DNA from: Alicyclobacillus acidocaldarius subsp. acidocaldarius Tc-4-1
Lineage (GTDB): Bacteria > Bacillota > Bacilli > Alicyclobacillales > Alicyclobacillaceae
Length of the DNA stretch: 64,000 nucleotides
NCBI RefSeq assembly: GCF_000219875.1
Contig: NC_017167.1
Coordinates: 2,627,361 to 2,691,360, forward strand
Direction: 5' to 3'
Positions 18,342 to 27,694 of this stretch are shown here, piece by piece. A model generated the notes under the pieces. The model was given only the letters and a program-made list of their open reading frames with translations, was not told where the DNA came from and ran no database searches. Made by a program: the position numbers and the translations under genes. How positions within the stretch are numbered: the stretch's first letter is position 1; every line of letters starts with the position of its first letter.

Positions 18342-20123
18342 TCACTTCGTCACATACCAGTACTGCATCTCGGGCAGGCCGTCTGCCGCGTTCAGGTGCT
18401 GCAACACGCCCTGCACGTGCGGAGCCACCACGACGAGCGTGGCCGGATTGACCGTCCACAAAAACGGCAGAACCTTTGCCGTGTACATCTCGTACTCGTC
18501 GAACACCTTCATGGTCTGCGCTTCGGTCGGATACGGCTGGTGCGTGGCGTTGATCAGCTGGTCTTCCTTCGGATCGCTGAAGCCCGTGCCGCTCGACGCG
18601 CCGGTGTTGAACAGTCCCTCGCCGGTCGGGTAGTAACCAGGACCGTTGTACACCCAGCCGGAGCCAAGTGCGAGATCCCAGGAGTGGTTGCTCGAGTCCG
18701 ACGTGATGGAGATGAACTGCGAGAACGGCTCGCCCTTGAGCTGCACCTTCACGCCGATCTGCGCCAGGTCCTGCTGAACGAGCTCCGCCTCCTGCTGCGT
18801 CGACTCGCTGCCGGTGACGTACATCATCGTGAACTCCATCTTCTTGCCTTGCGCGTTGGTCATGACACCGTTCTTCAGGTGCCAGCCGGCGTTCTCCAGT
18901 GTCTGCTTCGCCTTCGCGAGGTTGAAGCTGTAGAGGCCGTTCACGGCCGGATCATAGAACTTCGTCGCAGGCTGCGGCGGAATCGGCCCGTACAGGGGCA
19001 CCGCGAAGCCCTTGTAGATGTCCTTCACGATGGTCTGGCGGTCAATCGCCATCTGCAGCGCCTGGCGAACCGGCAGCTGATCAAAGATGCTGGCATTCGG
19101 CGAGCCCTTGTACATGTTCATCTCAATCCAGAAGATGCCGAATGCATATTCCGGTGTCACCGTGTCGCCCATCGAGGTGAGCGCGGACTCGGAGCCGAGC
19201 TGCGACTGATCCAGGTAACCCACATTGATCTGACCGCTGCGCAGCGCGGCGAATTCTGCCTCGTTCGAGCCCTCGTACTGGAAGACAATCTTGCTCACCT
19301 GAGGCTTGTGGCCCGCGTAGCTCGGGTTCGGGACAATCACCCACTCCTGCTTATCCTTGGCTAAGAGCGGCTTGAACGGGCCGTCGACGACCTTGTCGAA
19401 CATCATGTTGGTCGCATTGGCACCCAGGTACTTGATCTCGTCGACGATGTTCGACTTCACGTCCATGTAGGAAGCAGGAAGCGGCGTGAGCTGGATGATG
19501 CCGTTGTAGATGAACCACTGCTGGTTCGCCGGCTGCTTCAGGGTGATGGTGACCTCGTACGGGCCATTCGCCACCACGCTCTTCACGCCGTTCGGAATGT
19601 CGCCGGTGCCCACACCCACAAACGGCCACGGGCTCGGCGCGTTCGGCGCAGACGCCGCCTTAATCACGTTCCACGTGAAAAGCACGTCCTTGGAAGTCAC
19701 CGGTTGGCCGTTGGACCACTTCCACTTTGGATTCAAGAAAATGTGATAGACCGTACCTTGCTTGTTGTAGGTGATGTTCTTCGCGATGGAATCCTGCCAG
19801 TTGATGCTGTAATCGTTGTTCAGCACCAGCATCGGGATGTACATCTGATCCACAATCTGAGCGTTATAAAGCGAATCGTTCGCCGCGTTAAAGATGGGAA
19901 GGAACCAGTTGAGGTCCGTCTGCGGAGGCAGCGCGTAATCAATGACGCCCGCGGGATTGACACTGGCCGCGCCAGCCGATGCACTGGTCGCACTCCCTAC
20001 ATTCGAAGGAGATGTGCTGTACGAAGTGTTATTGGCGGCCGTGCCGCACCCTGTGACCCCCAGCACAATGGCTGCTGCAGCTGCGCCAGAAACAAGCGCT
20101 CGTTTTCTCATTTTTCGCACCAT
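18342..20123 (-). CDS. Family-5 solute-binding lipoprotein (peptide type), copy A
   Basis: 593-residue OppA-type lipoprotein. The ATG at 20123 follows GGGAGG by five bases. A basic N terminus and hydrophobic segment end in the lipobox LGVTGC. The mature part shows YHIFLNPKWKWSNGQPVTS and FDQLPVRQALQMAIDRQTIVKD, standard for the family. It is closely similar along its length to the neighbouring gene upstream (copy B), including the C-terminal PEMQYW. No ABC permease or ATPase gene accompanies the pair, so either a transporter encoded elsewhere is shared or these act as scavenging receptors. Confidence 0.92.
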   Translation of the reverse strand: MVRKMRKRALVSGAAAAAIVLGVTGCGTAANNTSYSTSPSNVGSATSASAGAASVNPAGVIDYALPPQTDLNWFLPIFNAANDSLYNAQIVDQMYIPMLVLNNDYSINWQDSIAKNITYNKQGTVYHIFLNPKWKWSNGQPVTSKDVLFTWNVIKAASAPNAPSPWPFVGVGTGDIPNGVKSVVANGPYEVTITLKQPANQQWFIYNGIIQLTPLPASYMDVKSNIVDEIKYLGANATNMMFDKVVDGPFKPLLAKDKQEWVIVPNPSYAGHKPQVSKIVFQYEGSNEAEFAALRSGQINVGYLDQSQLGSESALTSMGDTVTPEYAFGIFWIEMNMYKGSPNASIFDQLPVRQALQMAIDRQTIVKDIYKGFAVPLYGPIPPQPATKFYDPAVNGLYSFNLAKAKQTLENAGWHLKNGVMTNAQGKKMEFTMMYVTGSESTQQEAELVQQDLAQIGVKVQLKGEPFSQFISITSDSSNHSWDLALGSGWVYNGPGYYPTGEGLFNTGASSGTGFSDPKEDQLINATHQPYPTEAQTMKVFDEYEMYTAKVLPFLWTVNPATLVVVAPHVQGVLQHLNAADGLPEMQYWYVTK

Positions 20124-20152
20124 TTGTACCTCCCTATGAACGCCTAGAGAAT

Positions 20153-20184
20153 GCCCGCATCGAACGGTGTCGATCGATGCGGGC
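20153..20184. repeat. 11-bp inverted repeat between the two binding-protein genes
   Basis: GCCCGCATCGA (20153-20163) pairs perfectly with TCGATGCGGGC (20174-20184) around a 10-base loop. No T run follows on the minus strand, so it is more likely an RNA-stabilising or processing hairpin, or a weak terminator, between the two genes. Confidence 0.6.
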
Positions 20185-20294
20185 CAGTAGCAGGTGTAGA
20201 ACCAAGGACACCCCTAGTATAGCAAGTCCAATTGCGCATTGCACGCATTTTTTAAAGAGATCTTCAATACAACTCCACACTTGCGTGCACAGCC

Positions 20295-22052
20295 TCACTG
20301 ACCCGACACTGTCCAGTACTGCATCTCCGGAATCCCCACCGCGCCGTTGTAGTACGGCAGCACGTTGTGGACGTTCGGCGCGATGACCGCGACCGTCGCG
20401 TTGTTCACATTCCAGAGCATCGGCAACTGCTCTGCCGTGTAGAACTCGTATTGATAGAAGTGCTTCATCGTCTCGGCTGTGGAGCTGTACGGTTCGTGCG
20501 TCGCATTGATGAGCGCGTCCTCGGTCGGATTGCTGTAGCCCGTACCACTCGGCGCACCCGTGTTAAACAGGCCATCGCCGGACGGATAATAGCCGGGGCC
20601 GCTGTAGATCCACCCGGAGCCGAGCGCGAGATCCCAGTTGGTGTCCTTCGGATTGCTCGTCAGCGAAATTAACTGATCAAACGGCATCCCCTTTAGCGAC
20701 ACCTTGACACCAATCTGGGCAAGCTCCTGCTGAATCAGTTCGGCCTCTTGCACCGTCGTCTCGACGCCCGTGGCATAGATCATGGTGAAATTCATCTTCT
20801 CGTTGCCTTTGGTCATGACGCCGTTTTTCAGCTGCCATCCGTGGGCCTCAAGCAACTTCTTCGCGGCGGAAGGATTGTAAGGATACAGCTTGGCCACGGC
20901 CGGATCGTAGAACTGCGTCTTGGGTTCGGGCGGAATGGGCCCGTGAAGCGGTACCGCGTACCCCTTATAAATGTCCTGCGCAATTTCGTCGTTGTTGATG
21001 GCCTGCATCAGGGCCTGGCGGACGTAGAGCTGATTGAAGATCTTCGAGTTGGGCGAGGCCGGGTACATGTTCATCTCCGTCCAAAAGACCGCAAACATGT
21101 ATTCGGGCGCGACCGTGAAGCCGGATGACTTTAACTGCGGGATGGCTGCGGATTCGGACGGATCGATGTATCCGACATTGACCTGGCCACTGCGCAGCGC
21201 TGCGAGCTCCGATTCGTTGGAACCCTCGTACAAGAAAATCAACTTCGACACTGTGCTCTTGTGGCCGGCGTACATCGGGTTCGGCTTGAGCACCCACTCC
21301 TGGCGATCCTTCGCATACACCGGTTCAAACGGCCCGTCGACGACCTTGTCAAACATCATGTTCGGCCCATTCGCCCCGAGATACTTCAGCTCGTCCGTCA
21401 TGTTCTTCTTGACATCCATGTACTTCGCCGGCATCGGCGTCATCTGCATGAGACCGTTGTAAATGAACCACTGTTGGTTGGTCGGCTGTTTCAGCGTGAC
21501 CGTCACTTCGTACGGGCCATTCGCCACGACGCTCTTGATCCCGTTCGGAATGTCTCCCGTGCCCACGCCGACGTAAGGCCATGGGGAGGGCGCGTTTGGA
21601 GCGCAGGCCGCTTTCATGACGTTCCACGTGAAGAGCAAATCCGAGGACGTCACTGGTTGACCGTTGGACCATTTCCACTTCGGGTTCAGGTAGATGTGGT
21701 AGACCGTTCCGGAGGAATTGTAGGTGACCTTTTCGGCAATGGAATTCTTCCAGTCAATTTGATAGTTGTTGTTCAGTTGGAGCAGCGGCACGAACATCTG
21801 GTACACGAGCTGCGCATTGGCCAGCGTGTCCGTGGGCCCGGTGAAGAGCGGCAGGAACCAGTTCAGGTCTGTGGCCGGCTGGACGGCGTACTCAATCACG
21901 CCCCCGTTTGCACTGGCGGACGCTGCACCCGCGTTTCCGCCGACCGCGTGAGAAGAGCTCTGCACCCGGGAAGAGGCACCACACCCCGTGGCCCCCAGCA
22001 CGATGGCTGCCGCCATTCCTGCAGCGGCGATTCCTTTTCCGCGACGTTTCAC
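20295..22052 (-). CDS. Family-5 solute-binding lipoprotein (peptide type), copy B
   Basis: Paralogue of copy A, 585 residues from the GTG at 22052; an earlier in-frame ATG (22091) has no ribosome site. GAGGGGG is 11 bases upstream. Lipobox LGATGC. Shared segments include LNPKWKWSNGQPVTS, VGVGTGDIPNGIKSVVANG and YPSGDGLFNTGAPSGTGYS. The tandem arrangement indicates local duplication, perhaps with changed ligand preference. It probably has its own promoter in the ~200 bases before it. Confidence 0.92.
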   Translation of the reverse strand: MKRRGKGIAAAGMAAAIVLGATGCGASSRVQSSSHAVGGNAGAASASANGGVIEYAVQPATDLNWFLPLFTGPTDTLANAQLVYQMFVPLLQLNNNYQIDWKNSIAEKVTYNSSGTVYHIYLNPKWKWSNGQPVTSSDLLFTWNVMKAACAPNAPSPWPYVGVGTGDIPNGIKSVVANGPYEVTVTLKQPTNQQWFIYNGLMQMTPMPAKYMDVKKNMTDELKYLGANGPNMMFDKVVDGPFEPVYAKDRQEWVLKPNPMYAGHKSTVSKLIFLYEGSNESELAALRSGQVNVGYIDPSESAAIPQLKSSGFTVAPEYMFAVFWTEMNMYPASPNSKIFNQLYVRQALMQAINNDEIAQDIYKGYAVPLHGPIPPEPKTQFYDPAVAKLYPYNPSAAKKLLEAHGWQLKNGVMTKGNEKMNFTMIYATGVETTVQEAELIQQELAQIGVKVSLKGMPFDQLISLTSNPKDTNWDLALGSGWIYSGPGYYPSGDGLFNTGAPSGTGYSNPTEDALINATHEPYSSTAETMKHFYQYEFYTAEQLPMLWNVNNATVAVIAPNVHNVLPYYNGAVGIPEMQYWTVSGQ

Positions 22053-22254
22053 AGTCTCTCGAACCCCCTCAATGTTCTGGAAATCTCTCATTTGAACCGA
22101 GATTTCAGAGAAACGAACTCATTGTACGACTCGCAGATGCCCGTGTAAAGGGGAAGATGTGTAACAACTGGACATCTTGCGTCCGAAAATGTTTTCCGCA
22201 AGTCAAGAAAATGGACACACCGGCCGTTCGCCGATGTGCCCGCGCATCTCTCCG

Positions 22255-22698
22255 TCAAATGCCTAGCAGCTTCTTCACGAGCGGAATCTGCCCGCGGTGG
22301 TGCGCCGTGTGCGCGATGGCGTAAGCGGCGAGTTGCCGCTTGTTCACCTCGCCGACACCGAGCTTGGCGCCCGGCTGATCCAACTCCTCAGCCGTGAGGT
22401 GATCAAACGCCTCCTTGGCCAGCCGCTCGTTTTCCGACCACATCGCCTTGATCTTCGCGACATCCCAACTCGTCGCCAAAAACGGCGCCCGCGCGTCGAT
22501 GTCTGTCGGTTCTCCCTTCAACTGCGCGAAGAAGCGGCGTTCCACGAGCAGCGTGTGTTCCAAAATGGACGCGATGTTGTTGAAGTTGTCCGCCGGCTTC
22601 TTGACCCACTGATCGTCCGTCAGCCCATCGACCATCTGATGAATCGTCGCGTGGACCTTCACGTACAAATCGTGGAGATCCTGCATCTCTTTCAACAT
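22255..22698 (-). CDS. DinB/YfiT-family metal-binding four-helix protein
   Basis: 147-residue four-helix bundle of the DinB superfamily, many members of which use a nickel or zinc site and thiol cofactors. The likely metal triad is the His in SILEHTLLVE (helix 2) and the two His in AIAHTAHHRGQIP (helix 4). ATG at 22698 with GGAGGGA upstream. It stands alone, divergent from the epimerase gene. The substrate is not predictable. Confidence 0.85.
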   Translation of the reverse strand: MLKEMQDLHDLYVKVHATIHQMVDGLTDDQWVKKPADNFNNIASILEHTLLVERRFFAQLKGEPTDIDARAPFLATSWDVAKIKAMWSENERLAKEAFDHLTAEELDQPGAKLGVGEVNKRQLAAYAIAHTAHHRGQIPLVKKLLGI

Positions 22699-22836
22699 GA
22701 GCTCATCCCTCCCTCAGATTCGCCGAAACGTTGCGCGTTCCATCGGCGCGCCCTCCTCCATTGTAGCGCGATCCCGTCCGCCAGAACGATTTGCTACAAT
22801 TCAAAATAGACCTTCCATGTACAGGGGGATATTCTC

Positions 22837-23703
22837 GTGCGCATCTACCTGCTAGGCGGATCCGGGTTCATCGGCCACCACCTCGCGCAACAACTCGAGC
22901 GCCAGGGCCACGTCCTGGACGTCGTGCGACGGCCTTACACCTCGCACGCCCTTCGCGAGCACTTCGCCAGGAGCATCCAGGGCGGCGAGCCGTACGCCAT
23001 CTGCAACCTTGCCGGCGCCTCGCTCAACCAAAAACGATGGAGTGCGGCCTATCGGCGCGAGATCGTCCAGTCGCGCGTCGACACGGTCCGGGCCGTGATC
23101 GCAGCGGTTGAAGGTTTGCCTGCGGCACCGACCGCGTACGTGCAGGCGTCCGCCGTCGGCTACTACGGCCCGTCCCTCACGGAGACGTTCACCGAGGCGT
23201 CTCCGCCTGGAAACGACTTTCTGGCGCGCGTCTGCGTAAGCTGGGAGCAAGCCGCCGAGCCCCTCCGCGCCCTCACGCGCGTGGCCTTTGTTCGATTTGG
23301 CATGGTGCTGGGGCAAGACGGAGGCGCGCTGCCGCTCATGTGGCCGGTGTTTCAACTGGGGCTCGGAGGAACACTCGGGCGAGGAAATCAGTGGATTTCC
23401 TGGATCCACGTCGACGACGCCGCCCGACTCGCCGCATGGATTGTCGCAGACAACCGCCTCGACGGCGCGTTCAACGCCACCGCGCCTCACCCTGTCCGGA
23501 TGCGCGACTTCACGCGCGCGCTCGCTGAGGTGCTCCACCGCCCGCACCTCGCCCATGTCCCTGGTCCTGTGCTGCGACTTGCACTAGGACGGCGCGCCAC
23601 GCTCGTCCTTGACGGCCAGCGCGTCCTACCTCAGCGCGCGCTTGATCTCGGCTTTTCCTTCGCCTTCCCCACGCTCGAGGAGGCCCTCCGGGACTTCCTG
23701 TAA
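22837..23703 (+). CDS. TIGR01777-type NAD(P)-dependent epimerase
   Basis: Short-chain-like nucleotide-sugar epimerase fold protein, related to YfhF/YfcH. It has the NAD motif GGSGFIGHHLAQ at 7-18, NLAGASLNQKRW, the catalytic-type Tyr region ASAVGYYG, and the DUF1731 C terminus with LVLDGQRVLPQRALDLGFSFAFP. The GTG start at 22837 follows AGGGGG. 288 residues. The physiological substrate is not known for this group; in B. subtilis it is a single-copy housekeeping gene. Confidence 0.88.
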   Translation: MRIYLLGGSGFIGHHLAQQLERQGHVLDVVRRPYTSHALREHFARSIQGGEPYAICNLAGASLNQKRWSAAYRREIVQSRVDTVRAVIAAVEGLPAAPTAYVQASAVGYYGPSLTETFTEASPPGNDFLARVCVSWEQAAEPLRALTRVAFVRFGMVLGQDGGALPLMWPVFQLGLGGTLGRGNQWISWIHVDDAARLAAWIVADNRLDGAFNATAPHPVRMRDFTRALAEVLHRPHLAHVPGPVLRLALGRRATLVLDGQRVLPQRALDLGFSFAFPTLEEALRDFL

Positions 23704-23799
23704 GCGAGACTTGTGCCCCACCCCGTCCTGCCCTTAGAATGAAATCGATTTCCCCATCAATCTTTTGCAGGGAAAGACAAGAAAGGAGGCTGTCGAGCC

Positions 23800-25128
23800 A
23801 TGGCCACGCGCTTTCGCTGGGTCATCATAGGTCTTTTGTTTTTCATCACAGTGGTCAACTACATCGACCGATCCGCCATTTCGTACGCCATCGGCGACAT
23901 CGCGCAGGTTCTGCACCTGAACGACAGCCAGGTGGGCATGATCCTCGGCGCCTTTGGCATCGGCTACATGATCACCACGTTCTTCGGCGGCATCTGGGTT
24001 GATCACGTCGGCGCCCGATGGGCCCTGTTCTTTGCTTCGCTCTTGTGGAGCCTGTCCATCGGACTGACGGGCGTCGCTGCGTCGTTCACCGTCATCTACC
24101 TCATGCGCATCCTTCTCGGTGTGGCGGAAGGGCCGAACTTTCCAGCCGTCAACCGGGCGGTCGGCGACTGGCTGTCGCCTCGCGAACGAGCTATCGCGCT
24201 GTCCAACTCGCTCGTGGCCGTCCCACTCGCGCTCGCCATCGGCGCCCCGATTGTGACGTCCTTGATTCTCGGTGTCGGCTGGCGAGGGATGTTTATCATT
24301 CTCGGCATTGTGGGGCTTCTCTGGGTGCCCGTCTGGTTCTTCTTGTTCCGCGACTTTCCGGAGCATAGCCGCCACGTCAATGACGAGGAGTTGCGCCACA
24401 TTCGCGCGTCCGAACACGTGGATCGCACGCGACCGGCGAAGGAAATGCGCTTTCGCCAGGCGCATCACGTGTCATCAGGGCGGCTGTGGAAGTACCTTTT
24501 GGTCAACCGCACCTTAATGGCGAACAACTGGTCGTTCTTCGTCTTCGGCTATTATCTCTTCTTCTTCATGACGTGGTTGCCATCCTATCTGAAGAGCGAA
24601 TACCACCTAAACCTGAAGTCGGTCGGTGCTTTCTCCATCTTGCCGTGGGCGCTTGCCACCGTGCTGTTGTGGCTCGTGGGTTACCTCTCGGACTGGATCT
24701 TGCGCCGGACTGGCAGCCTGCGGCTGGCGAGATCGTATCCCATCTGGATCTCGCAACTGCTTTCCGCGCTGTGTGTCGTGCCGCTCACCTTTACGCACGA
24801 CCTCACGACGGCCATCGTGTTCATCACGCTCGCAGTGGGTTTTGGAATGAGCGCCAACTCGACCTTCTACGCCATGAATGTGGATCTCATGCGAGAGCGA
24901 ACGGGCACCGCGCTTGGCGTGATGGACACGTTCTTCGCAGCCGCTGGCTTCCTTGCGCCAGTCATTACCGGATGGATTGTGAACGCGACGGGAAGCTTCA
25001 AGAGCGCCTTCTGGCTCATGGCCGTGCTCGCCGCGACCTCTGTCCTCGCCGTGCTCATCTTCCATCAGCCGGATAAACAGCGGCGGATTGATACCTCTGC
25101 CAACTCTTCTCCGACGCTGACGCAATGA
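23800..25128 (+). CDS. MFS transporter, anion:cation symporter (sugar acid type)
   Basis: 442 residues, twelve membrane segments, ACS family (glucarate, galactonate and hexuronate transporters). The signature VNYIDRSAISYAIGDIA follows helix 1. GGIWVDHVGARW is motif A, and RILLGVAEGPNFPAVNRAV is the family helix-4 motif. The ATG at 23800 follows AAGGAGG. A strong terminator lies right behind it. No catabolic gene is adjacent, so the substrate is open. Confidence 0.87.
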   Translation: MATRFRWVIIGLLFFITVVNYIDRSAISYAIGDIAQVLHLNDSQVGMILGAFGIGYMITTFFGGIWVDHVGARWALFFASLLWSLSIGLTGVAASFTVIYLMRILLGVAEGPNFPAVNRAVGDWLSPRERAIALSNSLVAVPLALAIGAPIVTSLILGVGWRGMFIILGIVGLLWVPVWFFLFRDFPEHSRHVNDEELRHIRASEHVDRTRPAKEMRFRQAHHVSSGRLWKYLLVNRTLMANNWSFFVFGYYLFFFMTWLPSYLKSEYHLNLKSVGAFSILPWALATVLLWLVGYLSDWILRRTGSLRLARSYPIWISQLLSALCVVPLTFTHDLTTAIVFITLAVGFGMSANSTFYAMNVDLMRERTGTALGVMDTFFAAAGFLAPVITGWIVNATGSFKSAFWLMAVLAATSVLAVLIFHQPDKQRRIDTSANSSPTLTQ

Positions 25129-25135
25129 CGCCTGA

Positions 25136-25170
25136 GGCCCCGCGGATCGTTCCCCGCGGGGCCCTTTATT
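25136..25170 (+). terminator. Rho-independent terminator
   Basis: GGCCCCGCGG pairs with CCGCGGGGCC around an 8-base loop, followed by CTTTATT. It starts 7 bases after the MFS stop. Confidence 0.85.
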
Positions 25171-25268
25171 GCGTTCGTCGTCAACGCGGCCTGACTCTAC
25201 GCCGCTACTCCGCAAAGCTAGATTGGATCGCGCGAAAGGTTCGAAAGGCGCAAGGCGGAGAGGCGAAA

Positions 25269-26926
25269 CTATGGGTTTTTAAGCACTCGGTAGAGTTTCC
25301 ACATGCCGAACCTCTTCTGCAGGCGTACCCACGGCGCCCCATGGGTGTAGAGGGTCGGGTATGTCCGATTTACGACGTCAAATTGATATCCATTTACCGG
25401 ATCTGGAACAAGTATATATTGGACGTGATGCGTCCACGGGTAGCGCAGCGCACTGGCAAAGTCGTAGTCGCTCGTAATCACGAGATGTCGCGGTTGTCGC
25501 ACATGGAGAATGGCATCGAAGGCAGAGTACGAATCCATAAGGACAGTCGCGCTGGGAAGATCCTGATTGATATACTGCGCAACTTGCTGTTGAATTCGGA
25601 GCTGTTGAATCACCTCATTTTGTCCATGTGAATGAGACTGTATTCCTCCGGCGCGACCGTGGCATTTCGTTCCATGATTCGACCCGTGAACCCGCCAGAG
25701 ATCACAATCGACAGGGCCATCGCGACTTGCGCGAGCCCTCGCCACCATCGCCCCAATTGTATGGCATCCAAGCGCATTTCGTACGTCCACCAGGCAACCG
25801 CAATCGGAAGCGGATAGAAGAAGAATCGCAACCAGCCATATGATGCTCCATGAAGGAGCAAAAAGAACTGTAGCGATGGAATGGATGCAGCGAGCACGAG
25901 CAGTTGTAACGTTTCCCACCGAACCAGTCGACCGCGAGTGAGCCGGTAGACAAGCACCATACCCACAGGAATCACAAATATCCAGATTCGTTGCCACATG
26001 AACAGGAGAACGCGAACCGGATGATGCTCAATTGAGCGATACTTGGAGGCGGAGGAGAGCATGCTCGTCAGCGACAAGTTGGAATACGCGGAGTGGAGGA
26101 AGTAGAACGGATCGTGCATGATCTCGGCGTTGAGCACCATCCACACAATACCTGAATATACGGCAGGCAAGAGCAATACGATCGCTGTGGCGGCGGCGTA
26201 CCACAAACGCTCCTGGCTGCGGAACCGACGGTATGCTCGGCGAGACATGAGCAAGCGCACCTGTGCATCTGCCGGGGCACGGCGCAGCGCGTCCGACAGC
26301 ACGACTGCAAACAGCCCCACTCCGAACGCAACCGCCTCATAGCGAGCCCAAAACGCCATGGCAAGCGCACACCCTGCAATGACCAGCCTTGAAACGGCAT
26401 AGTCATCCTTCCATGACAGGTAGTTTAATAGACAGATCACCAGAAAGCAGGCAAAGATCATCTCACTCATGCCGTTGGCGCCGTAGAGGAACATGAAGGG
26501 GTGCAGCGCAAGACACAAAACGACCACAAAGGAAGTGACCTTCGAAACCTCAGCCCAAAGGAGAGCCCGGTGCAGTGCGAACGCCATCGCCGCAGATGCA
26601 ACGGATGTTACGAACACGCCAGCCAACGCGTCTGAAGCGATGGGCGGAAACCAACGCCACAATGCGACTGGCGGCAACTCAAACATGCTCGGCAGTGGAT
26701 TCCACACAAAGCCAATCGCACCCAGATGCGGATCCCGGCTAAACAACACGTAAAATGCATTGGCCACGCGGCTGAGGGCATCCTCCTGTAAGTCACCCTG
26801 GACTGCGTACAGATAGCAACCGAAGACGAACTCAGCCGCAAACACGATAGCAGACAGAACCCAGCCACTCCGGTGTTTTCTCGGAACGGATGCGTTCGTC
26901 ATTGAAAGTTCAACCCATTTTGTCAC
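25269..26926 (-). pseudogene. Membrane glycosyltransferase (GT39/ArnT-like) with a frameshift
   Basis: Polytopic protein resembling lipid-linked-sugar-dependent mannosyl or arabinosyl transferases. The GTG at 26926 has AAGGAG eight bases upstream and overlaps the preceding glycosyltransferase stop by 17 bases. About ten membrane segments are followed by EEYSLIHMDKMR and a stop at 25610. In another frame the soluble C-terminal domain continues from NEVIQQLRIQQQ to WKLYRVLKNP at 25269, including HVRQPRHLVITSDYDFASAL. Adding one A to the A4 run (TTTT on the plus strand, 25618-25621) gives IHMDKNEVIQQ and a single 552-residue protein. It is therefore an inactivated gene or a sequence error. Confidence 0.8.
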
Positions 26927-27688
26927 TCAGGAACGCTCCTTGTGATGGGAGATGCACCTTGCCGGTCGTCAAACCATGCGGCGTCTTGTTCCAATGAAAC
27001 GGCCTGCGAATGAGTTCCCACAACGCACGATACGTGGCAACAGACATAAGGAGCCAATACAGCGGCGATAAAATCGCCGAAAGGACCAATCTGAAAGACA
27101 ACAACGCAGATCCACGCCGCTGACTCTTCTCAACCTCGAGGTACATTCCGACCATGTTGCTGTATACAAACACAAAATTGCCGATGAACAATAAAACAGA
27201 GGCTAAGTAGTAAATGAAGCCCGGGAATAGTGTCGGAATCCATGACGCATGACACATGAACCAGAGTATCAACAGCAGCCAAAAGAACGGATTCACAAGA
27301 GGTAAAAACGGTGTTCCGAGGATCATAGCCTGAAACCCCAAGAAGCCTTTCGCGCCGAGATCGCGCCACAGTTGCACCGGGTGCCTCATGTTCACCAGCC
27401 ATGTGATGAGATAGCCCTTCACCCATCGGGCTCGCTGCCGAATCCAGGAACGAACCCGACTATTGGCTTCTTCCCACGTGGTGGAGTCCACCAAGGCCGT
27501 CTGGTATCCATGTTTGTACAGCCGCACGCCGAGGTCGGCATCCTCCGTCACATTGAACGGGTCCCACGCACCAACTTTCCTCAAGACCTCAGTTCGAAAG
27601 TGATTGGAGGTGCCACCAAGCGGAATGGGGACATTCATAGCCATGACACCAGGGAGCAAGATGCCGAACCAGTTGCTGTATTCCTGAG

Positions 27689-27694
27689 AAAACC
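27689..27694. repeat. Target site duplication, left copy
   Basis: AAAACC directly outside the left end of the IS element, identical to 29377-29382. Confidence 0.85.
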
